Source: Ligula intestinalis
Lineage: Eukaryota; Platyhelminthes; Cestoda; Diphyllobothriidea; Diphyllobothriidae
Length of the DNA: 64,000 nt
Reading direction: 5' to 3'
Assembly (NCBI GenBank): GCA_036362985.1
Contig: JAYGXS010000001.1
Location: 74,318,351-74,382,350 of the forward strand
Of the stretch, positions 35,601 to 47,600 are shown piece by piece. The notes beneath the pieces were generated by a model. It saw only the letters and a list, made by a program, of their open reading frames with translations, did not search any database and was not told where the DNA came from. How positions within the stretch are numbered: the stretch's first letter is position 1; each line of letters opens with the position of its first letter. The position numbers and the translations under genes were made by a program.

Positions 35601-38600
35601 GCCTTCTTAGCCTGACGTCTTGGACTTTCTCTTGAACCCAGCTACAGAGACAGTAGCAGAAAAGGATAAAAGGGAGCTGCAGTGGCGCAGTATTTGCAGG
35701 GCGTGGTCGCCAGGCCAACATACGCCATCTCATAGTTGGCAGACCTCGTGTTACTCGCAAGGGGTCGTTGTTGACACGATGATTGCTTGGCAGTCTGCAT
35801 CCGAGTCGTCAATGCTCATGAGTTCATCACCATGTGACGATTATCTGGCATTTTGGTTCGCCGTCACCGTGCTTGCTGTTCACCCGCACGTGACTAGTAA
35901 TTCGGTACGGGTGACTTGTGTGGCCGCCTAAACAGGATATGGGAATAGGAGCGCCCCGCCCACTTTAAATAGATGGCCTTGCCATAAAAGGAGGAAAGGC
36001 AGATACTAACCTTACCATAAAACTAAACGGTAAGCTTAGTTTAATCGTAGCCCTGCACTAAACAGTAAGCTTAACAAGTAACCAAAGCCTAACCCTTAGC
36101 ACACTCTTGGCGTGAACCATAACCTTTTTCTTAACCTTGACCCTAATACTCACCTTAACCCTTAAGCTCATTTCGCCGGAATTTGGTCCAAAGTCACATG
36201 CATTGTGGGCGCTTCCTATTCCCGTGTCCAGTTTAGGCAACCATAAAAACCATCCCTACCGGTAATTTTTCCCGCGTAAAATTGCAGCACAGAATATGGA
36301 GGTGGGCAGTTATTGGGCCTTCAAGTGATTGTGGGCCGAAGAAAACCATAACTCAAGCGGTTCACGGCCGCCCATGCGGTCGTCATCTCATGTGACTATT
36401 TTGGCCTCGTAAAACTCAAAGTTGCCACTGGGTTCCGTCTCTTGAACCGCGATCTGGAAGTTGGCACCAGTCCTCCTTACCGCTGTTGCTGATGCATGCG
36501 CGGCCATTAGCATTGGAAGTAGTTTTGCGGTTCCTCAAAGCTGGCTGCTTTTTCTACAGCTGCACCATGTCCACTTAAGCACTTTAGGCGTTTTTTCGCC
36601 GTGGCATTGGTTGTTTGGGTCACATGGCCTGGCGTATCATGATCGCCCCCAGCCTGCGTGCAATCTCAACTCAGAGTGGAGCGAGGCGACAGCCGACGAC
36701 TTCCGAGATTTTCTTCCCACACATGGACACGCGCCAAAATTGGGGTCCAGCTAAAGCATTGTCACTCGTCGCATGTAGCAGCTAACAAAGTGGTGCGGGC
36801 AGCTATTTGTTCTAAGCATCCCTCGCATAGGTCGTAGTTTGGCAACTTTGTGTTCCGGCTCACTGCAGTGCGTTTAAATAAGCCGATGCAATGTCTTTAC
36901 GCAACTGGGTTTGTGGCTGACTGAATGGCTGTTGCTGAATTTATGACTTGCGTCCTATTGGTTGCTTTCCCGAACAATTCAGTGTTTCAACCACCAAAAT
37001 ATTTGCGGCAGACGAAGACGCAGAGGAAGGCACGCTGATGGTTTTCTTCCTCCCCCATAGTGAATAGGAAAGGTGCTGTTGTGACCTTCTTTGAATGTGA
37101 GTATCTGATCTCGTTCGGTGATGACGAAGCTATGGCCCACACACCGAACGCAGATTTTCGCTTTCAGATATGAAAAGATCAACGACTCTTAGCGTTGAAG
37201 GACCATCTCAACCATGAGTCTCGAAATTCATGAACTCATTGGTGTGCTTTTCAGCGACCCATAGATTATCCTGTCAAACGTGAAGTACGTCCTAAAGCAG
37301 AACTCCAAGGATTGGAGGACTTGGGTCTGCCCGAAGGAATCCTCCGTTTCATCGTATTTGTCTTGGAGGAGGCATTCGACCGCCTCGGTTGCCGGATCCT
37401 GCGGACTAAAAATGAAAAAGGACGTAGCATTAAAAGATACCATGACATTGCTTAGAAGGAGACTTACCATATTGTTATCAACAGTCTCTGATGACACGTT
37501 CGACGAGAGGGAATCCGAAACATCAGGCTCTTGTTCTAGTGATCGGGCCTGCTTTTTTCGTGAATACTTCCTGGAAATCACTTCTTTGCTTCTCTTAAGA
37601 AATTTAAACTACCAACTTGTACTTGATTTCGGCATGCGGTTAAGGAGAACATTTTTTTGGACAAACACGCTACATTTTGGTGTCCTTACCCAACCCCTAA
37701 CCACAACCCAAGGGCGGGGGTCGGGGGCGGTGTGGTAGAGCATATAGGCAATACAAGCGAACACGGGATTCACAGAAAGTAATTGAGAAGATGATGTAGA
37801 AGAGGAAATGATCACCTCTTCTTCCCATATACGCTATCCTTAGCAAATCTGGTTTTTTTGTACTCCAAAGGCTTTACCTTATATAAGCAAACTAGCAAGA
37901 TTTAGGGAGTCAACACATGTCTATTTGAGGCATACATCGCAGACAATCCTAGGCGGGGGGGGGGGGGAACGATTTACGAAATGCCTGGTCTTCTGACTTC
38001 CTTGGTTTGTTTGTGATTATATCATGCTTGCGGCTACCTGCTACTGCAAGTCCTGCTTTTCGCAGCTAAAAAGAGTAGATTGGGTACTCAGACGACGCCA
38101 CCTACAGGCCGAGGAAACGAAGAGCTCACAGAGCGGTAACATTTGGCGCCATTGAACATTGTATGCAGTCAAAATCAGTTTACAACTGCATAAATTCCGC
38201 CCGAGCCGATCTACACTACCTTCATATTTATACGTTTTTATTGCCTAAGGTGGGAAAAAATTTCCACCAGTCTTTACACAGTATCAATGGAATGGATCGA
38301 GAGATTAGACAGTGTCCCATTTAACAACGGAAATGAATGAGTCATCAATTGGCTTCCAAAGTTCCGGGAACGTGCTTGTGCTATTAAAGAAGATAAACAC
38401 ACCTATTCCAAATGCATAAGTCAGATCTGCCTTAAATTATTTTTGCACTCTAAACTCTTTCTTATACCCTCCGTCACAATCAGGTACGCTCATTCTTGAC
38501 TATTTGCATTTCAGCGAGGACTTATCGACGGCAATGTAATTTTGTTAATGAGTATTTTCTTGTTTACCCCGTTGGTCAACTTTTCAAAGTTCATTGGTTT

Positions 38601-41600
38601 GTTTCGAGTCTCTACCTACTTTTTAATTTCACCTATATTTAATAATACCTTAGGTTTCCAAAGTTGTTAAGTGACTCAGAGTATGTTGGCCTAACACAAA
38701 CTATCACATGCCGATCCGATAAAGTGAACTGCACATTAGTGAGTTCTCTGCATGTTCTACGTACTTAGACCGCAAAAAGTCAACACGCCCTGAATGATTT
38801 TGCTAGCCGCATCCATAAAGCACACTTCGGTGTTGAGTTGTGGTCTGAAGATACCGTCTGTGCATGTCACATACGCCTGGTCCACACACGATGGGCCAGG
38901 ATTTAACCGAAAACGGAGTGAGATGGGGGAGGGGCAGCCCAAATCCACACTGAGTGGGAGTGCCATAAAGACCATATTGCGAAGAAGCCAGGCGCCTTCC
39001 AACCCCGTAGAGTTAAATGTCATCAGTTTACTCGGAGGTTGTCTGAAAGCAGTCCCTTGAAAACAAATAACTCAAACGGACAAACAGGGAGCTTTGCACT
39101 TGATGAGAAGTACATACAGGCGAAATTATAGCTCTTTCAACCTCTTATGCCTTCCACTGGATTTCAAGGGACTTTTATGCATCACCAACACGTTCCAGAC
39201 CTACATTTCAACCACTAGAACACTTCAATTGATATAATTAATTGAATGGACGGATTTCATAACAAACCCACAGAATATGTCAGCAATGAAATTTTTACCA
39301 TTAAGCCCTTAGCTTCTAGGCTGAACTGCACCTCGCTGCTTATGTTAGATGACATCGAATGTCTTCGTCGTACATAGACTTGTACCGCAGGATTACTGGT
39401 ACGATACTGATACCCTAAGACGGCCGCAATTTAATCATACAAATTATGTATGTAACAGACCAGAAAACAAACTTCTACGGTTTTTTGGAATATTATTGCA
39501 GTCCGGGGGATGGAATTAGACAGGGACTGTTGCTCGTTTGGTTATTTTGATCATGAGTTTTACATCTGCGAGCCACTATCAGAGTGCAGATTATGCGAAC
39601 TCAGCATTCGTTAAGGGCGGCTTTTCTAGCTCCGTGCCCACGAGAGGGTAAATAGTGTTGCCTTTCAATAGGGCATCCTTGACAGCTGCAAAATTCCACT
39701 ATGGGTCACGTCTTTATTTAGTGGAAGGGCGACCTGAGTTGGCGTAGGGCGCGTGTGGGACAGCATGTCGCCTTCTCTGTAGGACTTTTTAGAGGTGAAG
39801 AGAGAGAGAGAAAGGATAGGTGGGAAGGTAAATGGAGCATACATACCGGGTGTGGTTACACACACAACCTTGGATACCCTCATTTAGTTTATCCTGCCAA
39901 TCGAGGTGGTTACCGGCGGGGAGGGGAATGGGGGTGGCAGCACCTAGCTAGACTGGACCTAGCTTTGAGGAACCGCAACTAAGAGCTGGGTGCCAGCTGA
40001 AGATCGTTAGTCGTAGTCAGCACCTATGCGCGGCAAATGATGCAACCTACAGCAGCCTTCACGGCGAAGCCCTATATGGACACCCATACACTTCACGCCA
40101 TAACCATCAACTTGCTGACGACTTCGTCTAGGTAGCAGGTAAGCAGCTTTCGTGGTGCATCGATAGTCGAAACAATACCCGAGGGTTCTGCACAGCATGC
40201 ATCCCATTAATTATAAGTTTGAACTGGCCGTGGTTGTTGTAGTTATGGCGCACTCGTTTAGCGGGCACCCTCACAACCAACTGTATAAATAATAACTGGA
40301 TATGATAGGTACTTAAATAAAGCATCTTTGTTCAATCGACTTCCGATACTCGCATAAACAAAGTAGCACCACATCGACCGAGGCTTAACTTGTTTTGAAA
40401 AAGTGTGTTAGTAATACGTTTCAGTTTTAACTTTGGTTGTTAAAAGAACAAGTTATTCTAGTCTTAAACGTTAGTAAATATGAGCAGTTGGAAATTTGGA
40501 AACGGTTATTTGTACTGCTTGCTATATGCAAACTTAGCAAACGTCGCTATGACGTATACAACGTGATCTGTATATGTTAAATTCTACGATAAACACCAAG
40601 AGCTCTCTTCACAGAAGCAGAAGGAGTATAACTTCCCTTTGAGCATAATAAATAACAGGTAGTATGGGAACCGCCACATGCCCCTCCGACTGGTACCATT
40701 TCTGATGTTACCATAATGTCATACAAGCCAAACATAGTTAATTGAATTCTCGCGCATCTGTTTGAAGAACCGTGCACATTGTCACTTACTTAGTGATTTT
40801 TGGGGATGCGGTTTACACAGATGTCAAAATAATGTTTGTATTGCTCAGAATAACCATGAAATTGCGTAATATTTTCAGAATGAAATCATTTTTATGGAGC
40901 TTTGGGAGTCTCGACGCACCGTTAAGTTCGAAGATGTGAGAATCACTGCAGTAGCTTCCGCTACTGCATTATGTCATTGATAACTTAGATCATATCTATT
41001 ACACAAACCAACAATCTACATAGATTGTTTATGACCCTTACTAAACTATATCGTTCATGGACGACGATTTCCTTTCACTGAGCTGTTATTTGTGATCCAG
41101 TCAGATGACTTGACTCCGTAAACTTGCTACTACCAGCACCGAGCCTGGGTGACCAGGTGAGATCATTTCGAATAATTTGAGTTCCCTTCAATAACTGTGT
41201 CACTAACGTACCTTATAACCGTGCTCGTTATTCCCCAATAGTCTTTTAAAGTCAATGTCACATACAACTCATTTAGAGTTGCGAAAATTCCCATCAGAGA
41301 ATTCAGAAGTCCAGTTTGGCGAGTATACGTGTACCTTCGATAAATTCTCGTCGGGCCTTACATATATATGGAAACTGGGTGCGAGTTTAAACGTGTTCGT
41401 CCTTTCGGATAAGTGAGTAGTGGGAATGGGGGTGGGGGTGGGTCGATAAGCGAAGGCTGGTTGCAAGGGTAGGGTTTGATGAAGCAGTCTATGGGGGGGA
41501 AGGGGTGGCGGGGGGGGAGGGGGAGGGGGAAGGGAGGGAGACAGGCAGCGTGGATGACTGCATGCCGCTACGTGGCTGTGGGCCATTCCAACTGTGGGGC

Positions 41601-44600
41601 TTGCAGGAAGTTCTTTTTAAGCGCACTAAGCAGGCTTCATCAGCCTGATAACCGGCGCTTCTCCTGTTGCCAACAGGCGCTGGCCCAGAGGCTTCGGATA
41701 ATTTGGGGGGGGGGGGACCCTGTAGATCACTCGGAAAGCTTCGTTGGACTCTACCCGATGTCTGGAATCGACCATGTGCGCTAGAATAGAGCTGTTTATG
41801 CTCCTGACTTCATCTTCTCTCAGCCATACCGGAAGGTGTTCTTTCATTCTTTTGGATAGGCGCCGGCTCATACGACCAATATAACCTACTTAGTGCAAAG
41901 GGCTAGGAAAATTTTCTCAGCAGATAGTATTGAGGAGGAGCTAAAGAAAATCGAGGACCTACTGCGTGAAAACGGGTATCCTGAAAGATTTATTACAAAG
42001 AATATGGCGAAGAAGCAAATAAGAACTACCGCACCTACTGTAGAAAAGAAAACGCTATTCCTCAAGGTCCCCTTTCGAGGGGACGCAGCAAGTGAACTGC
42101 TGAAAAGACGCCTAGACCAAGCCGTAACAAGAACCTTCCCAACAGCCAGAGTTCAGGTATTATTCTCAACCAACCCAATCTTACACGGGGAAGGTAAGGA
42201 TAGGTTACCAGCTCAGACCACCTCAATGTGCATCTTCTCTTTCACTTGCTCCTGTGGAGCAGGTTATATTGGTCGTACGAGCCGGTGCCTATCCTAAAGA
42301 ATAAATGAACACCTCCCGGCATGGCTGAGAACAGGTGAAGTCAGGAGCGTAAACAGCTCTATTCTGGCGCACATGGTCGATTCCGGGCATCGGGTGGACC
42401 CTAACAAAGCTTTCCGAGTGATCTACAGGGTCCCCCAAATTATCCGAAGCCCCTGGGTCAGCGCCTGTTGGCAACAGGAGAAGCGCCGGTTATCAGGCTG
42501 ATGAAGCCTGCTTAGTGCGCTTAAAAAGAACTTCCTGCAAGCCCCACAGTTGGAATGGCCCACAGCCACGTAGCGGCATGCAGTCATCCACGCTGCCTGT
42601 CTCCCTCCCTTCCCCCTCCCCCCTCCCATAGACTGCTTCATCAAACCCTGCCTTCATAACCAGCCTTCGCTTATCGACCCACCCCCACCCCCATTCCCAC
42701 TACTCACTTGTCCGAAAAGACGAACACGTTTAAACTCGCACCCAGTTTCCCTATATATATGTAAGGCCTGACGAGAATTTGTCCAAAGTACACGTATACT
42801 CGCCAAACTGGACTTCTGAATGCTACTTATTTTAATACGCAGGAATTTTTCTTGCTGGCGTGTTCCTCTTTAAATGAGCTGTCGTTCCTCCGTGTGCGCG
42901 TATAGTTAACTATTCTGATGGCATCTTTTTCATTTGAAAAATGATGAGATGAGCTCCGGTGTCTTTTAAACTTATACTCAGAACTCCTTGGGCGACGCCT
43001 TACGTCAGAATACGAAAACAGCAATTGGAGCTAGAGGGAAAGTCAATCCCACTTATCTCCACCTCCCCCCCCTCCGCTACGCAACTATCACACTGCCGGA
43101 AATGTCTGTTTCGGCTTCCTAATTGAGGATGTTCCAGTTAAAGAGACGCTGGGTAAGCATCGCGTATCCACGGGTTCAGTAATGTCGACTAGATGAAAGT
43201 CCTCAGCTAGGGCTACGGATTTTAACGTTGCACAGAGGCCGCAACATTAATCATGTCAGACAGTTGAGGGACCGGAATACTAAACGACCTTCAGAGGATG
43301 AGAGCAATTCCGTGAGCAGAAAAATCGCTCACTCCCTCCTCCTCCTCCTTCTCCTTCTCCTCTCATCTCATTGAGTCGTCTCATCCCCCCCTCTCGGACG
43401 CAGCCTGGCCTCACTCTGCCTCTGCGGTCCAATGTGCACGCATTGGGTCTCACCCCCTCCACCCCCCAGCCCTTCTAACAGTTGGACGTACATATACCCA
43501 TACACACATTTGACAAGGTAAGCTCAACCAGTCAGATCGTGCGAACAAAAATACTTTGTTCCCAGTCTGGAGCGCATCTTCACTCAGGGATTCCTAGTTA
43601 TGTTTACAACAAGCCGACCTGTCTAGGATGTTTCTTCATGCGCTCGCTTCAAAGGATATCTTCCAACAAATAGTAGCGCAGCTGGCCAGCTCATAGAGCT
43701 ACTTACCTAATTGCTTTCGAGAGATGAGTGTGCACGGATACTCATCCCCAGTGGACGCTGTGAATGCGATCAGAAAACCCGATGGTATGCGATAGCAGTC
43801 GATGAAACCTTGTTTTTAGGGACCAAGAGGTCAACAAGTGCGTGGCGCGTCTACAAGGAGACTTTTTGACATCACATACAGTAGTCGCCGAAGACCATGC
43901 AACGCTAATTATGAAACTTGCCCGGACAGTTTGGCATATATTTGAAAGCACAAATGTGATTCGTTCAGTTGATTGAATTCTGCAAAAGCCTTTTACTTAG
44001 TTAAATCGTCATTTAAGTTAGGTTTATTGAGAGAAAAAGCCATTAGTTTTGGGGAAATTGGGAGTACGCTCGTATAGAAAAAATTCTCTATGCTATTACG
44101 AAAGAGCGAACCAAACCGCACGTTAAAGTTGATAATACTAAGAAGGAACTCCAAAATAAAAAAGGTACAGAAGATATCCCTTCCAGAACTCGAAAAGTTT
44201 ATGCAAAATTGTTCAGATTGAAGTGAAGCCAAGTTAAAGGAACCAAATTTGTTTGCAGTAAAATTGAACATATGTGTTTAAGAAATTATGTTTAGCTAGC
44301 TAATGAAGTTTTTTTGTAAAAAATGCATTAACATAAGAGTTTATGTTTAAATGCAGCAATGAACTTCAAATTTCCTTCAATAAAAACCAAACGTCTAACA
44401 TTTTTTCGTAGATTTAACACAAATAACGCCTTATTTAATGTAAGCCGTGAAGAAAAATAGTTTTTTGTATACTTTACAATCCCCTTTTACTTTATCTATA
44501 AACGGAACAGATGAAATAATAATAAGAACTTCAAAAATGGCAATGTATATAGCCAGTTTTTTTAATTCGCCAGTATATATCTGAAAGTGGAATTAATCTA

Positions 44601-47600
44601 CTCATGCGGAAGGTAAACAATTATAAAAAGAAAATAAAGTTCTTTTATTTCCAGTCAAATTGAATCGTTCATCTTCAGAAAACTTAAAAAAATTCTCAAA
44701 TTTCTCAAATTTCATTGTGACCTTACGTTAAAGAAATTTAATATACACAGAAGTTCGTCAGCCGAATATCTAATCAAAGCAATTTCTAAGAGGTAACCTT
44801 TTATGGAAAGATTTTTATTAATCTTAGGAATAGTAGTCGCAGAGTTATACTGCTGACATGATTTACTCTTGACAATGTGGTTTGCTGTTTTGAGGCATTT
44901 TTACAAATAAGAAACATGGTTATAATTCTAAGAGCGAATATCCAAAAACTTTCTATCGGTAAATACTCTTTCTATATACCTTATTTTAAAGGTTTTGGTA
45001 TAAACGTCAAACAGATGAGCAAATTATGAATTGATCAGTGAAGATAGTAAAAACAAGCAGTTTGATGCCACACATTTTTCGATGACGTTCAATAAATACG
45101 TAACCAGTAAGAACAGAGTTTACAGAATATTTTGATTAAAGAAAAATTCCTTTATTATATAGAAAGTTCTTGCTTCAAGTTTTCAACTTAACACAATAGC
45201 TAAATGTATTGTTCTAATCTAGAGCTCTTTTTACGTCTCTAGAACCAGGGCATTATCGAAAAAATTTCATATTCCTTTACGAACACTCAGTAATTCCTAT
45301 ATTTATTTCAAGTACTTAATAGGCCTTATGCCGTTCATTTTTATTTCTATGTTTTCCTAAAAACATTCACACTGGTATTGGAGTAATGACCAAACTTATA
45401 CAAATTCAGGAAAATTACGTGGTCAACGGCGACCACTGTACTGCGCCGAATCTTACCCCTAATCGGCAAAAGTAACTTATGTAGGCCCACTCATATACCC
45501 TTAGTCTCAGCATTTGGTCCTGCAAAAACGGTGATTATAGAGTTTTTGGGGTGGCAAAATAGAATAGGCAGAGGAGGAAATTTTTAGAAGTGTCAAGGGA
45601 AAAAATGTAGTCGAATTTGCTTCCCGCGGCCGCTTAGAGTAAATTGTTCCGCATGTAAATTGAAGTTGTGCGTGGCGCTTTGCGCCACGTACTAAACTAA
45701 TCTAACTCCAGAACGGTAAGTTGGACCTCAGGTAAGTTGAAGCAGACGACCTCCTAACCAAAATTTCAATTTTTCGGAGATTTCAAGAAACTAGCAATTT
45801 CATAATAGAAGTTTTTCTGCAGTAAGTTAAACGATAATACAGATTAGCAAAATCTACAGATATAAATCAATATCACTTCTAAATACAACAAAATAAAATG
45901 CATTTAGCATTCATTAAAGTATATTCCACTGCGTGTCCTAATTCTCCACCCATAAAACCCTATAACCACCGTTTTAGTAGGGAAAAATGCAGGGAGTAGG
46001 GATTAATGAGTGTGCCTTCATAAGCTACTGTTGCCCCCTTATATTGCCTGGGCTTGCGCTAGTTCACACTGAGAAAGGAGACAGAGAGAATGCGGTCGGT
46101 TTCGCTTGACCTGCCTCCACTCTAGCAAATATGATATGCATTTATCTGCCATTAATGATAACGCTGTGACTTAGATTGCCCATTCAGACGCAGTATACAA
46201 CGTCACAACAATGTGTTCTCATGAAAACCACGACTGATATGTGATCAGAGTGATTTACTTTTGCCCTACTTGAGTTGGGGGGTCAGAAGGCCCGTAGCAT
46301 GCAAGAGTGAGACTGAATGGCTGGTCAGACGGCGCGTCCATCTCGATCTACCGCGGTATAGACTTGGTTTTGCCTTTGTTACATGGTGGGTGGGGAAAGT
46401 GATGCTGAGATCGATGCTGTGGAAGTCTGTTTGCCGATAGACATATTCACTTCTCAATCACCACCGCATCTGTTTGGTCAAACTAGCAGTCCTCATTCTT
46501 CATGCTCTGGTATCACCTCGTCAAGGCATGCAATTTGGTCGTGTCTGCACTCCCCGCCAAATGGCTGCGGGCCTTATATAGCATAATGAATAAAAAATCG
46601 TTATCATGGCAGAACAAGCGTCACCCGTAATAAAAGTGACTCTAGGCTGAATTCTAGGGAAATTAGGGTTTGGGTCAGGGTTAAGAGTATGCTTACTGTC
46701 ATTGCTTAGATTACAGCTAGGAAATGGGAGTATTTTCTCTTCCTGGCTTTTTTTATCGCAAAGCAATCTGTTTTACGGGGGGGGGAGTGTTTATGTTTCC
46801 GTATCCTAAAGGGGGATGAGGATGTGCATATAAACACGACGTTAACTGTTTTTCGAAAAAATCAGGTTTTTCTCTTGGTCGGTATCGATACAAATATTGC
46901 ATGGTTGGAACAGTTATATTCGAATAATGGGACTTCTTAGTTGCATTGATGTTATCGAGACAGCATTTGTAGTTTCCGTTTTTACCAAAATAAAGTTTCG
47001 AAACATTCCAAGTAATACGACTTACTTGCTCTTTTTACTAACAGACAGCCGAAGCGGCTGTTGGGGCCGACTTACAGAAAGAGTTTGCTCGCCAACGAGA
47101 ACACCTGGAACACTCCATGGCAGGACTGCAGAAGAAGTTGGCCAAGGACTCTGAGGTCCACAAATCTGACTACGTCCGCATCATGCATGTAAGAATTTAA
47201 AAAACATTTTGCAACCAGTTTTTTAGTCTTCCCGTCCTTAGTGACTCCTTTCGATAAATTGCATTCTTCACATGAAATCTGCTTAGGGAATGGACTCCGC
47301 CGGAGAAGGGCAAAAGTTCTGGGAAACACGAGTTGATTGGAGGGCTATAGACAATCGATATCACAATAATTGTAGTCGACTTATATCAAGAGGTTTTCTG
47401 GATGTGCTAACTCACAAAATGTTGACCGACACCCTTTTTCATTCGAAAATATTATTTTAATAGTCTTGTTGTATTGGTTATTTGGGAGCGCAATCGTCAG
47501 ATATTTCAGTCCCGTCGGGACTTCGACCACCGTAACTGCACTCTGTTAAATGACTGTTTAGGTAGTACGCATTTAAAAACTATTTTTCACGACTATTATG

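Larger units (their letters stand above)
33125..47044. other. CFAP57 intron 10 (13.9 kb)
   Basis: Holds a Penelope-like inverted pair (41299-42822), C/A-rich telomere-like stretches (35110, 36000, 46655), G-rich tracts (37712, 37954, 41490), one copy each of repeats R3 (43990) and T (45465), a pyrimidine tract (43330-43470) and an unexplained open stretch at 37258-37455. No intact gene is visible inside it. Confidence 0.6.

Noticed and set aside
35620..35931. 103-codon frame in intron 10
   Set aside because: No motif and no sensible splice sites; treated as chance.
39665..39982. Overlapping plus and minus frames as genes
   Set aside because: Low-complexity purine stretch gives chance open frames on both strands.
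41269..41586. Minus-strand Pro-rich open frame
   Set aside because: Lies in the low-complexity 3' UTR of the Penelope-like arm; Pro run comes from a C tract.
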